This document shows positions 11,425 to 23,880 of a stretch of 64,000 bases of DNA, one piece after another. The notes under the pieces are model-generated. The model was given only the letters and a program-made list of their open reading frames with translations. It searched no databases and was not told where the DNA came from. The DNA comes from Spongilla lacustris. Taxonomy: Eukaryota; Porifera; Demospongiae; Spongillida; Spongillidae. The number at the start of each line of letters is the position of its first letter. Within the stretch, counting starts at the first letter, position 1. The stretch covers positions 1,456,244 to 1,520,243 of the forward strand of contig OX442420.1 of the NCBI GenBank assembly GCA_949361645.1, written 5' to 3'. The translations under genes were made by a program, and so were the position numbers.

Positions 11425-13259
11425 CCCCCCCCCTCCCCCTGTCAAGCACTATATATGGCCTGGTCATTGAGGTCGTCCTATATCTCCTCACTGAGGAGGG
11501 AGCAGATGGCACAGTTATGTTTAGGGAGGGTTAGGCTCCCTCCCTTCCCCTGCTCCTCCCTTGTGGGTACCATACCCAGTGGAAATGAAATAGGATCACG
11601 GATCCCCAGAAGCTGATCAAATACAACTGTACCATCAGCAGGGGATTAATGTCCAACTCATTCATTTTGCTGTGGGTGGTGGTGGTGTGGTGGTACTGTC
11701 ACGCAAAAATTGTACCGGGCGAAAATTGTACAGCCCGGTACAATTTTCGCAACCAATATTGTACCGGGCGGTACAATTTTGGTTGCGAAAAATGTACCGG
11801 GCTTGCCAAAAGTGTACCGGGTAGTGAGAAAGTACCGTTAGCTTTAACCAGCTAGAAGTAAGTTGTCGGTTAGACCTGGCGAAGAGATATTTCATGTCCT
11901 GGCTCAATTGCTTATCTATTGGTACTATTGAAAATCGGCTTATTAACTGAGATAAGCATGCATGTCTAGATGCAACTCATTAGTTATTGCATTCGTCCAG
12001 GCATTATATATATAATATAATTATATATATATATATGGGACAGTCTCCGAGAAAACTGCCCTTCGCATATATATATAAAATGTTATAAAAATGCTTCTCT
12101 TTTGAATCGCTATATCTTCCGAACGGTTAACGCTATCAACGTCCTATTTTCAATGCTTCATACTACACCATTTCCCTATAGTAAAATATATTTTGGAGTC
12201 TTGCACTTGCTCCGTGCCAGTATTGCAACGTTCGATACCCCACCGGGTTCAAACCCGCCATAACTTTCTGTAGGAGTAATCAAATCGCTTCAAATTTGGA
12301 TTGTAGGTAGAGAGGTCCTATACCTATCGATTTGTTCTGTTCGTTAATTTTTATGTCATCCGTTACGGAGATACAGTGTTGCAAAGTTGGTACATTTTTC
12401 CCGCTCGACTCGCGCCGTTGTACGTACGCGAACCGCTTCCATTCACCGAAGCACATGAATATTCAACTACATCCTGTGGGCTGGGACATTCATAACAACC
12501 ACCCCACCCACTACCATAGTCTGGGGACCTAGCTGAATTGTTTCCTGCAGACGAAGCTTTGCGCTTCAAGTTTCGACGTTGACTTGAGCGTATGATTTCG
12601 AACGGTGCGAAGACGACAAGATATAAGATCAATCCGACGAAGGAGTTTGAGAGCGGTAGCGATCTGTGGCAGATAGCTGCAGACGAGTAGTGGATCGATA
12701 TCCCATAGTGGACAGCTGTGGAGTATGGAAGATAACTGTGGAGCAGACAGTGGAGTAACTGCATGTGACCAGTACGCGGAGTGGACCCTACGGCAGACAG
12801 CAGTGGAATGAGCACTACAGCAGACGAAACCTAAGGCAGGCAGGCAGGCAGCTAAGTAATGGACCCCAGAGGGAAAATTTCATAACTATACTATCAACAA
12901 AGCCAGGCACAGCTGTGGAATGGATTCCACAGTGGAATCCAGAGTGCAGTACACAGCTGTAGAGACGGCAGACAGATCTATAGGTGTGTCCAGAAGACAG
13001 TGGAACAACTACCATCAACACTGTACTGTATGGAATGGACTCTACTGTAGACATCTATACTGTGTTGAGTGGGACCCTACTGAGTCAGTGAACCCTGCGG
13101 CAGACATCATATGGCAGGCAGACAACTGTAGTGTGGTGGACCATATGGTAGAACCTCACAGCAGTGGACACTGACAGCTGAGAAGCAGGCAGACAAGTAT
13201 GTAACTTTGCAAGCAGTTGTGGAGTGCACTCTATTGCTATTCCTTACAGTGATCAGTGT

Positions 13260-16200
13260 CAGCCATGATGTGGTTTTGAATGGGCCCTACCCCTGTGCTA
13301 AGCCCTACAACTATTCCTTATAGTGAACAGTGTCAAACATGGAGTGGGCCCTCTTATTAATGCACCCCACCCTACTCTGTACGATTGAGTGGACTCCACC
13401 CTACCCCCTTGTGCTACACCCTACAACTATTCCTTACAGTGAACAGTGTCAACCCTAGAGTGGGCCCTCTTATTAATGCACCCCACCCTACTCTGTACGA
13501 TTGAGTGGATTCCACCCTACCCCCTGTGCTCCGCCCTACAACTATTCCTTACAGCAAACAGTGTCAACCATGGAGTGGGCCCTCTTATCAATGCACTCCA
13601 CCCTACTCAGTACGATTGAGTGGACTCCACCCTACCCCCTGTGCTACACCCTACAACTATTCCTTACAGCGAACTGTGTCAACCATGGAGTGGGCCCTCT
13701 TATCAATGCACTCTACCCTACTCTGTATACGATTGAGTGGACTCCACCCTACCCCCTGTGCTACGCCCTACAACTATTCCTTACAGTGAACACTGTCAAC
13801 CATGGAGTGGGCCCTCTTATCAATGCACTCTACCCTACTCTGTATACGATTGAGTGGACTCCACCCTACCCCCTGTGCTACGCCCTACAACTATTCCTTA
13901 CAGTGAACACTGTCAACCATGGAGTGGGCCCTCATCAATGCACTCTACCCTACTCTGTATACGATTGAGTGGACTCCACCCTACCCCCTGTGCTACGCCC
14001 TACAACTATTCCTTACAGTGAACAGTGTCAACCATGGAGTGGGCCCTCTTATCAATGCACTCTACCCTACTCTGTACAATTGAGTGGAGTCCCCCCTACC
14101 CCCTGTGCTACGCCCTACAACTATTCCTTACAGCAAACAGTGTCAACCATGGAGTGGGCCCTCTTATCAATGCACTCCACCCTACTCAGTACGATTGAGT
14201 GGACTCCACCCTACCCCCTGTGCTACGCCCTACAACTATTCCTTACAGTGAACAGTGTCAACCATGGAGTGGGCCTTCTTTTTAATGCACTCCATCCTCC
14301 CCTGTACGATTGAGTGGACTCCACCCTACCCCCTGTGCTACGCCGTACAACTATTCCTAACAGAGATCACCCTTTGAAAGGACTCCATCCTACAGTGTAC
14401 ATTTACGATTGAGTGGACTCCACCCTACCCCCTGTGCTACGCCCTACAACTATTCCTTACTGCAAACAGTGTCAACCATGGAGTGGGCCCTCTTATCAAT
14501 GCACTCCACCTTACTCAGTACGATTGAGTGGACTCCACCCTACCCCCTGTGCTACACCCTACAACTATTCCTTACAGCGAACTGTGTCAACCATGGAGTG
14601 GGCCCTCTTATCAATGCACTCTACCCTACTCAGTACGATTGAGTGGACTCCACCCTACCCCCTGTGCTACGCCCTACAACTATTCCTTACAGTGAACAGT
14701 GTCAACCATGGAGTGGGCCTTCTTATTAATGCACTCCATCCTCCCCTGTACGATTGAGTGGACTCCACCCTACCCCCTGTGCTACGCCGTACAACTATTC
14801 CTAACAGAGATCACCCTTTGAAAGGACTCCATCCTACAGTGTACATTTACGATTGAGTGGACTCCACCCTACCCCCTGTGCTACGCCCTACAACTATTCC
14901 TTACTGCAAACAGTGTCAACCATGGAGTGGGCCCTCTTATCAATGCACTCTACCCTACTCTGAATACGATTGAGTGGACTCCACCCTACCCCCTGTGCTA
15001 CGCCCTACAACCAACTATTCCTTACAGCAAACAGTGTCAACAATGGAATGGGCCTTCTTATCAATGCACTCTACCCTACTCAGTACGATTGAGTGAACTC
15101 CACCCTACCCCCTGTGCTACGCCCTACAACTATTCCTTACAGTGAACAGTGTCAACCATGGAGTGGGCCCTCTTATTAATGCACTCCACCCTACTCAGTA
15201 CGATTGAAAGGACTCCACCCTACCCCCTGTGCTACGCCCTACAACTATTCCTTACAGTGAACAGTGTTAACCATGGAGTGGCCTTATTATTAATGCACTC
15301 CATCCTACCCTGTACGATTGAGTGGACTCCACCCTATCCTCTGTGCTACGCCCTACAACTATTCCTTACAGTGAATAGTGTCAACCATGGAGTGGGCCCT
15401 CTTATTAATGCACTCTACCCTACTCAGTACGATTGAGTGGACTCCACCCTACCCCTGTGCTACGCCCTACAACCAACTTTTCCTTACAGCAAACAGTGTC
15501 AACAATGGAGTGGGCCCTCTTATCAATGCACTCCACCCTACTCAGTACGATTGAGTGGACTCCTCCACCCTACCCCCTGTGCTACGCCCTACAACTATTC
15601 CTTACAGTGAACAGTGTCAACCATGGAGTGGGCCCTCTTATTAATACACCCCACCCTACTCTGTACAATTGAGTGGACTCCACCCTCTACCCCCTGTGCT
15701 ACGCCCTACAACTATTCCTTACAGTGAACAGTGTCAACCATGGAGTGGGCCCTCTTATTAATGCACTCCACCCTACTCTGTACGATTGAGTGGACTCCAC
15801 CCTACCCCCTGTGCTACGCCGTAAAACTATTCCTAACGGAGATCACCCTTTGAAAGGACTCTATCCTACAGTGTACATTTACGATTGAGTGGACTCCACC
15901 CTCTACCCCCTGTGCTACGCCCTACAACTATTCCTTACAGCAAACAGTGTCAACCATGGAGTGGGCCCTCATCAATGCACTCCACCCTACTCAGTATGAT
16001 TGAGTGGACTCCACCCTACCCCCCTGTGCTACACCCTACAACTATTCCTTACAGCGAACTGTGTCAACCATGGAGTGGGCCCTCTTATCAATGCACTCTA
16101 CCCTACTCTGTATACGATTGAGTGGACTCCACCCTACCCCCTGTGCTACGCCCTACAACTATTCCTTACAGTGAACACTGTCAACCATGGAGTGGGCCCT

Positions 16201-16480
16201 TTTATTAATGCACTCTACCCTACTCTGTACGATTGAATGGAGTCCACCCTATCCCCTGTGCTACGCCCTACAACTATTCCTTACAGTGAACAGTGTCAAC
16301 CATGGAGTGGGCCCTCTTATCAATGCACTCTACCCTACTCTGTACAACTGAGTGGAGTCCACCCTACCCCCTGTGCTACGCCCTACAACTATTCCTTACA
16401 GCAAACAGTGTCAACAATGGAGTGGCCTTCTTATTAATGCACTCCATCCTACCCTGTACGATTGAGTGGACTCCACCCTA
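13260..16480 (+). repeat. ~115-117-bp tandem satellite, left arm
   Basis: About 27 units carry the landmarks GAGTGGACTCCACCCTACCC, CTACAACTATTCCTTACAG, TCAACCATGGAGTGGGCCCT and ATGCACTCTACCCTACTC. Unit length varies from 115 to 117, and variant units containing GATCACCCTTTGAAAGGACT recur at about 14365, 14810 and 15840, which points to a higher-order repeat of several units. Where units are 117 bases the reading frame is preserved across neighbours, producing long open frames that are probably accidental. Confidence 0.85.
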
Positions 16481-17289
16481 TCGACTACAATTTTCAGCTT
16501 GGTGCAGGCTGGCAAAGGTGTGTGGTCATATATGTATACATGTAGCAGGATGGCAAGGGTGAAGTGGTTCTGTTTAGCTTGGTACGACATCTACTGTACT
16601 GAGTAGACCCTACTGCAGACAGCCATGTTATATGGTGGAAAACACGACTTTCAGAAACGTTTGTCACCAAAAAGCAAGCATAGCTATGGAATGGACTCCG
16701 CATAGATGTACATGTATGTCCAAAAGACTGATGGAGTGGACCTAATAGTAGAGAACCCCCGGGGGTGTCACAGACATCTGTGGAGTTTACTGTACAACAG
16801 GCAACTTTGCAGTGAACCCTGTTGTAGTCAGACATGGAGTGGAACCCTTGACTTCTGTGCAGTGCCCTACCTTTGTTGAACCTTGTTGTACATGCATGTA
16901 TATGACTGCTATGATAAAGTTTTGCATATGTTCAACATGTCAGGTATTGAACATACCCAAGTAAGCTTAGTAGTACTATGCCTACTACAAGTAGGTACCC
17001 CATACTGCAGCCAGACCAACAAAGATCATAGATAGGGCTAGTAATGACATTCACCACTAAGCGGAGCTGTTGTACTAACAGTGAATATCATTACTAGCCC
17101 TATCTGTGATCTTTGTTGGTCAGGGCTAGTACAGTAAGGTTTATACAAATCCTTTGAGGTACTATGGGCTCATGTACTAGTACATGTACATGAACAGTTA
17201 TGCAAAGCATATGCAAACTTGACATACTCATACGCATGTACATGTAGCAGTCTTACATGTAGTATAAGGTTCAACAAAAGTGTTCAGGT
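16481..17289. other. Loop between the arms of the 9.4-kb foldback
   Basis: A single-copy spacer of about 0.8 kb. Its left part still resembles the degenerate CAGACAG/GTGGAGT phrases of the outer arm. It contains the small hairpin at 17014-17121. No gene recognised. Confidence 0.6.
17014..17121. mobile_element. 108-bp hairpin, probable miniature inverted-repeat element
   Basis: GACCAACAAAGATCATAGAT and the following bases up to about 17055 are mirrored by the stretch ending TCTTTGTTGGTC at 17121. The arms are about 43 bases with two or three mismatches, and the loop is about 25 bases. It lies almost exactly at the centre of the 9.4-kb inverted repeat. Confidence 0.6.
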
Positions 17290-20250
17290 GATCATTAAGG
17301 GATAGCTGTAGGACCAGCACAAGGGGTAGGGTGGAGTCCACTACAAAGTGAGTCCACTCCATGGCTGACTTTGTTCGCTGTAAACAATAGCTGTAGGGTG
17401 CAGTACAGGGTCGTAGGATGGATTCCGACTCCATAGTACAGGGTAGGGTGGAGTCCAATCAAAAGAGGGTGATCACTGTAAGGAACAGCTGTAGGGCGCA
17501 GCCATATGGGTAGGGTGGAGCCCACTGAATAGCACGGGGTAGGGTGGAGTGCATTAATAAGAAGGCCCACTCTATGGTTGACACTGTTTGCTGTAATGAA
17601 TAGTTGGTTGTAGGGCGTAGCACAGGGGGTAAGGTGGAGTCCACTCAAACGTACAGAGTAGGGTGGAGTGCATTGATAAGAGGGCCCACTCCATGGTTGA
17701 CACTGTTCACTGTAGGGAATAGTTGTAGGGTGTAGCACAGGGGGTAGGGTGGAGTCCACTCAATCGTACATGTACACTGTAGGATGGAGTCCATTCAAAA
17801 GGTGATCTCCGTAAGGAATAGTTGTAGGGCGTAGCACAGGGGGTAGGGTGGAGTCCACTCAATCGTACACAGTAGGGTGGAGTGCATTAATAAGAGGGCC
17901 CATACCATGGTTGACACTGTTCACTGTAAGGAATAGTTGTAGGGCGTAGCACAGGGGGTAGAGGGTGGAGTCCACTTAATTGTACAGAGTAGGGTGGGGT
18001 GCATTAATAAGAGGGCCCACTCCATGGTTGACACTGTTCACTGTAAGGAATAGTTGTAGGGCGTAGCACAGGGGGTAGGGTAGAGGAGTCCACTCAATCG
18101 TACTGAGTAGGGTGGAGTGCATTGATAAGAGGGCCCACTCCATTGTTGACACTGTTTGCTGTAAGGAAAAGTTGGTTGTAGGGCGTAGCACAGGGGTAGG
18201 GTGGAGTCCACTCAATCGTACTGAGTAGGCTAGAGTGCATTAATAAGAGGGCCCACTCCATGGTTGACACTGTTCACTGTAAGGAATACATGTAGTTGTA
18301 GGGCGTAGCACAGAGGATAGGGTGGAGTCCACTCAATCGTACAGGGTAGGATGGAGTGCATTAATAAGAAGGCCACTCCATGGTTGACACTGTTCACTGT
18401 AAGGAATAGTTGTAGGGCGTAGCACAGGGGGTAGGGTGGAGTCCACTCAATCGTATACAGAGTAGGGTAGAGTGCATTGATAAGAGGGCCCACTCCATGG
18501 TTGACAGTGTTCACTGTAAGGAATAGTTGTAGGGCGTAGCACAGGAGGTAGGGTGGAGTCCACTCAATCGTATACAGAGTAGGGTAGAGTGCATTGATAA
18601 GAGGGCCCACTCCATGGTTGACACAGTTCGCTGTAAGGAATAGTTGTAGGGTGTAGCACAAGGGGTAGGGTGGAGTCCACTCAATCGTACTGAGTAGGGT
18701 GGAGTGCATTGATAAGAGGGCCCACTCCATGGTCGACACTGTTTGCAGTAAGGAATAGTTGTAGGGCGTAGCACAGGGGGTAGGGTGGAGTCCACTCAAT
18801 CGTAAATGTACACTGTAGGATGGAGTCCTTTCAAAGGGTGATCTCTGTTAGGAATAGTTGTACGGCGTAGCACAGGGGGTAGGGTGGAGTCCACTCAATC
18901 GTACAGGGGAGGATGGAGTGCATTAATAAGAAGGCCCACTCCATGGTTGACACTGTTCACTGTAAGGAATAGTTGTAGGGCGTAGCACAGGGGGTAGGGT
19001 GGAGTCCACTCAATCGTACTGAGTAGGGTAGAGTGCATTGATAAGAGGGCCCACTCCATGGTTGACACAGTTCGCTGTAAGGAATAGTTGTAGGGTGTAG
19101 CACAGGGGGTAGGGTGGAGTCCACTCAATCGTACTGAGTAGGGTGGAGTGCATTGATAAGAGGGCCCACTCCATGGTTGACACTGTTTGCAGTAAGGAAT
19201 AGTTGTAGGGTGTAGCACAGGGGGTAGGGTGGAGTCCACTCAATCGTAAATGTACACTGTAGGATGGAGTCCTTTCAAAGGGTGATCTCTGTTAGGAATA
19301 GTTGTACGGCGTAGCACAGGGGGTAGGGTGGAGTCCACTGAATCGTACAGGGGAGGATGGAGTGCATTAATAAGAAGGCCCACTCCATGGTTGACACTGT
19401 TCACTGTAAGGAATAGTTGTAGGGCGTAGCACAGGGGGTAGGGTGGAGTCCACTCAATCGTACTGAATAGGGTGGGGTGCATTAATAAGAGGGCCCACTC
19501 CATGGTTGACACTGTTCACTGTAAGGAATAGTTGTAGGGCGTAGCACAGGGGGTAGGGTGGAGGAGTCCACTCAATCGTACTGAGTAGGGTAGAGTGCAT
19601 TGATAAGAGGGCCCACTCCATGGTTGACACTGTTCGCTGTAAGGAATAGTTGTAGGGCGTAGCACAGGGGGTAGGGTGGAGTCCACTCAATTGTACAGAG
19701 TAGGGTGGGGTGCATTAATAAGAGGGCCCACTCCATGGTTGACACTGTTCGCTGTAAGGAATAGTTGTAGGGCGTAGCACAGGGGGTAGGGTGGAGTCCA
19801 CTCAATCGTACATGTACACTGTAGGATGGAGTCCATTCAAAAGGTGATCTCCGTAAGGAATAGTTGTAGGGCATAGCACAGGGGTGTAGGGTGGAGTCCA
19901 CTCAATCGTACTGAGTAGGGTGGAGTGCATTAATAAGAGGGCCCACTTCATGGTTGACACTGTTCACTGTAAGGAATAGTTGTAGGGCGTAGCACAGGGG
20001 GTAGGGAGGAGTCCACTCAATCGTAGAGTGCATTGATAAGAGGGCCCACTCCATTGTTGACACTGTTCACTGTAAGGAATAGTTGTAGGGCATAGCACAG
20101 GGGGTAGGGTGGAGTCCACTCAATCGTACAGAGTAGGGTGGGGTGCATTAATAAGAGGGCCCACTCCATGGTTGACACTGTTCACTATAAGGAATAGTTG
20201 TAGGGCTTCTATAGCACAGGGGTAGGGCCCATTCAAAACCACATCATGGC
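17290..20250 (-). repeat. ~115-117-bp tandem satellite, right arm
   Basis: The same satellite as 13260-16480 in inverse orientation, with the same variant units (for example at 17790, 18820, 19270 and 19830). Unit order in the two arms is not a perfect mirror, so the arrays have gained and lost units independently since the inverted duplication, or the assembly has collapsed parts of them. Confidence 0.8.
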
Positions 20251-21471
20251 TGACACTGATCACTGTAAGGAATAGCTATAGAGTGCACTCCACAACTGCT
20301 TGCAAAGTTACATACTTGTCTGCCTGCTTCTCAGCTGTCAGTGTCCACTGCTGTGAGGTTCTACCATATGGTCCACCACACTACAGTTGTCTGCCTGCCA
20401 TATGATGTCTGCCGCAGGGTCCATTGACTCAGTAGGGTCCCACTCAACACAGTATAGATGTCTACAGTAGAGTCCATTCCATACAGTACAGTGTTGATGG
20501 TAGTTGTTCCACTGTCTTCTGGACACACCTATAGATCTGTCTGCCGTCTCTACAGCTGTGTACTGCACTCTGGATTCCACTGTGGAATCCATTCCACAGC
20601 TGTGCCTGGCTTTGTTGATAGTATAGTTATGAAATTTTCCCTCTGGGGTCCATTACTTAGCTGCCTGCCTGCCTTAGGTTTCGTCTGCTGTAGTGCTCAT
20701 TCCACTGCTGTCTGCCGTAGGGTCCACTCCGCGTACTGGTCACATGCAGTTACTCCACTGTCTGCTCCACAGTTATCTTCCATACTCCACAGCTGTCCAC
20801 TATGGGATATCGATCCACTACTCGTCTGCAGCTATCTGCCACAGATCGCTACCGCTCTCAAACTCCTTCGTCGGATTGATCTTATATCTTGTCGTCTTCG
20901 CACCGTTCGAAATCATACGCTCAAGTCAACGTCGAAACTTGAAGCGCAAAGCTTCGTCTGCAGGAAACAATTCAGCTAGGTCCCCAGACTATGGTAGTGG
21001 GTGGGGTGGTTGTTATGAATGTCCCAGCCCACAGGATGTAGTTGAATATTCATGTGCTTCGGTGAATGGAAGCGGTTCGCGTACGTACAACGGCGCGAGT
21101 CGAGCGGGAAAAATGTACCAACTTTGCACCACTGTATCTCCGTGACGGATGACATAAAAATTAACGAACAGAACAAATCGATAGGTATAGGACCTCTCTA
21201 CCTACAAACCGAATTTGAAGCGATTTGATTACTCCTACAGAAAGTTATGGCGGGTTTGAACCCGGTGGGGTATCGAACGTTGCAATACTGGCACGGAGCA
21301 AGTGCAAGACTCCAAAATATATTTTACTATAGGGAAATGGTGTAGTATGAAGCATTGAAAATAGGACGTTGATAGCGTTAACCGTTCGGAAGATATAGCG
21401 ATTCAAAAGAGAAGCATTTTTATAACATTTTATATATATATGCGAAGGGCAGTTTTCTCGGAGACTGTCCC

Positions 21472-21822
21472 ATATATATATATATAGTTTGCCTATATTG
21501 CATCAGTTCACACTATTAATTTCGCCTAACAGATTCATAGTGGTTGGAAATGTTGGCAATAGAATAGCTTCTTTGGAATGTATTGCACCTACAATACCGA
21601 TGCATGTCTTAACAGTGATGTGGTGAAAACTGCAGCCATATTTATGTATGTCCAGATTTACAAAACAGCTAATATATCAAAAGCCAAGGTCGTTTTTCGA
21701 GGCAAGCTGCTATCAATGCCATCATACATATAGGTCACTAGCTGCAGTAAAGATGTATCATTAACATTGGCCTATGCATGCAGATCAGATGGCAAGCAAC
21801 CTGACGGTTTTTCCATTGCCCC
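21472..21822. other. Remaining body of the outer element
   Basis: About 350 bases between the foldback and the reverse-transcriptase remnant. No open frame or motif recognised. It continues the sequence interrupted at 12036. Confidence 0.4.
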
Positions 21823-22130
21823 ATGGAAGTCTGGCCAGTGTCTTGTTTGGGACTTCATACTAATGTTACCACCTTAGCAGCCTCATACATGTCTGATGCC
21901 ACAAGGGAAGGTAGAGCTGTAGCCACAGCTGTTGAAGCCAGAAAGAGGGGAAAATATGCTCTGCTGTCCAAATCCCACCGGGCCATCTTGTCCCAATTGC
22001 AATTGTGAACTAAGATTGGAGGCAAAGTTTCCAAAACGGATGCAGCATTCACCCTCTGAATGGCAACTGAAAACTTTTGCAGGAGGTACATGTGTATGCT
22101 ATAGAGAGCTTTTGTCACCAGTGGTGTTGG
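21823..22130 (+). pseudogene. Reverse-transcriptase C-terminal fragment with an inverted tail
   Basis: On the plus strand 21850-22005 reads TLAASYMSDATREGRAVATA followed by EARKRGKYALLS, which matches the block after the polymerase domain of non-LTR elements. On the minus strand 22110-22030 reads LLQKFSVAIQRVNAASVLE, which is the extreme C-terminal block of the same protein family. The two blocks belong to one protein but lie on opposite strands, so a short inversion with a breakpoint near 22015-22030 has occurred. No catalytic core is present. The assignment comes from motif recognition. Confidence 0.5.
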
Positions 22131-22557
22131 CAATGCGGCGACCCAAGTCCGTCAAGAATGACATGGAATGATGGTCGCAGGTTTCGAAGGCAACAGGTGT
22201 GAAGGAATGCATGCATGGTACGCATGCATGGGAGTGATGTATAAATGCATGTATACTTCTTGATCTTGGTCTGCTCCGCCTGGTTCGCTGCTGCACACAA
22301 CGACATATCCTATATCGCTAAACTTTATTACTACCCGGTACACTTTTGGCAAGCCCGGTGTCGGAGGCATGGCTGTCCCCCTGGAAAAAGTGTCCCCTGG
22401 ACATTCATGCCTAGGCACGACTGTCCCCCCGGACATTGGTGCCTAGGAATGAATGTCCCCCTCCAGGAAATATTGTCCCCCCATGCCGGACATTTTTTCC
22501 CTAGGCACAGCTGTCCCCCCCCCCCCCCCCCCCCCCCACCCCCACCCCCACCCCCCT

Positions 22558-22757
22558 CTAGTTGGGCGTAGCCCGCCCGACCTTCGCGTATTGGGTATCT
22601 AGCCTATATACCTGGATTTGTACACATCTGATAGCGTATGTGAGCTATACTATTATCACATACAGCCCACATACGCTATTAGATGCATGGGTACAAATCC
22701 GGGTATACCCGACCCTCCGCCAATACGCGAAGGTACGGTCGGGCTACGCCCAACTAG
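22558..22757. mobile_element. 200-bp palindromic miniature element
   Basis: CTAGTTGGGCGTAGCCCGCC at 22558 is mirrored by the stretch ending GGGCTACGCCCAACTAG at 22757. The arms are about 90 bases and contain further mirrored phrases such as GCGTATGTGGGCTGTATGTG around the loop. It sits just inside the left module array of the Ginger-like element. Confidence 0.7.
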
Positions 22758-22906
22758 CCCCCCTCCACGTTTTCTCGTTTACCATAAAAGTTCAACCAAA
22801 CACTTAGCCTTCGAATCCTCGTAACTGCTCTGCCTCATTCGTGTATAAACTGATGTGCGCACGCGTCCGTGGAGGTTTCCTTTTAGAATAGCGAGTGTTT
22901 CTGGCC

Positions 22907-23140
22907 ATGGACGACGAAATCGTTTTGAACTCAGTTCTTGTTAAAAGGAAGGTATCCAGGCCAGTTGGATGTTCAAAAGATCAGAAACGTTCCTTTAGAC
23001 GAAAGCGCGTGGAAATTACAAGGTTGACAATGGCGCTCTTTATTTACAAATTGTTCCAAGATATGAGTGGCGATCAATAGTGATCAGATCGCAAGAAGAG
23101 CAGGAAAGAATAATGATAGCTTGCCACGCTTCACCAGAAG
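22907..23140 (+). pseudogene. Integrase H2C2 zinc-finger exon, frameshifted
   Basis: ATG at 22907 has a strong initiation context (GGCCATGG). The frame runs through MDDEIVLNSVLVKRK and LFIYKLFQDM, then a frameshift near 23062 is needed to reach WRSIVIRSQEEQERIMIACH and ASPEGK, which ends in a perfect splice donor AG|GTAAAT at 23141. The phrase EEQERI..ACH..PEG is the start of the H2C2 zinc-binding domain that precedes the catalytic core of Gypsy, Ginger and KRBA2-type integrases. The next exon is not found. Because it lies between the CCGG-flanked ends, it is best read as the remnant of that element's own transposase. A related fragment is at 63738-63835. Confidence 0.55.
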
Positions 23141-23144
23141 GTAA

Positions 23145-23880
23145 ATCGTCAGGCCTGGCGCGTATCCAGAATTTCTAACCAATTAACATTGTACGTCAAT
23201 CGAATACGAGCGGGGGGGGGGGGGGGGGGGGGGTCCATGCACCCTTGCGATAGGCCAAATACGAGCGGAGAGGGTAGGGTAGGCCAAATTAATACAAGTG
23301 GGCTGATCGTTGTATAGATATATGCATGCGACCACCATGTATAGAAGCATGACTGTAACTTTGATATTGGGTGTTCACTTACTTCCAGCAAAGAAAAATC
23401 GTACAAAGTTCAAGAGTCAGTTGGCAAAGGTGTTTACAAGGCAAATGGCTCTGCACTGCATGCAGCAAATATCTGTCTGACACATGAAGCATGTTTTTTT
23501 GTGATCCAATCATTATTTTATGACCACACGCGGACAAGCTAAATCATACTTGCATGCACATGAATTTTCATATACGATTTACATTTGTAAACATTAATTT
23601 ACACAAGAATGCCTTTCCTTGTAATGAGAGCCTTTAGTAATAACTAATTAGCTGCTCTGCACACAACGTAACTACCCTGTACCAATCAGATCAAATCTTT
23701 CACATGCATGCGCAAGGACTCGACGAGCGGGCACGCAGACGCATGTACATATATTAAGATAAATCATGGGATGCATGACGTTTGCTAATACATGCACGTA
23801 TAAAACGACTAACGTATATGTATATCGATCCGATTTGGTTGTATTATACTAATACTTGTATATACCAGGCCTGTATTTTT
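23145..23880. other. Interior of the Ginger-like element
   Basis: No further exon recognised. A long G tract lies at 23211-23233, with the phrase AGGCCAAATACGAGCGG on one side and AATACGAGCG on the other. The remainder is AT-rich. Confidence 0.4.

Larger units (their letters stand above)
12037..21471. mobile_element. 9.4-kb foldback element with GGGACAGTCTCCGAG ends
   Basis: The left end GGGACAGTCTCCGAGAAAAC at 12037 is mirrored exactly at 21471, both inside TATATA tracts, so a TA or TATA duplication is probable. The arms (left to about 16480, right from about 17290) are inverted copies of each other. Each has roughly 1.2 kb of outer sequence that is near identical between arms, followed by a ~115-bp tandem satellite. 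A 0.55-kb relative with the same ends is at 61953-62500, and a short arm fragment is at 43285-43345. Mirrored open frames (12815-12363 minus and 20693-21145 plus) exist but show no transposase features. Confidence 0.8.

Noticed and set aside
9873..11616. Frames with poly-Pro or poly-Gly stretches
   Set aside because: By-products of C and G homopolymers in element ends.
12228..12262. GTTCGATACC...GGTTCAAACCC, resembling a tRNA T-arm
   Set aside because: No acceptor, D or anticodon arms fit around it, and the phrase is part of the foldback arm repeated at 21245 and, in altered form, at 62138.
13501..19901. Many overlapping open frames of 60-190 codons with repeated peptide phrases
   Set aside because: They are produced by the ~115-117-bp satellite. 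117-bp units preserve frame, and equivalent frames occur in both arms and in two reading phases. No codon-level constraint is visible.
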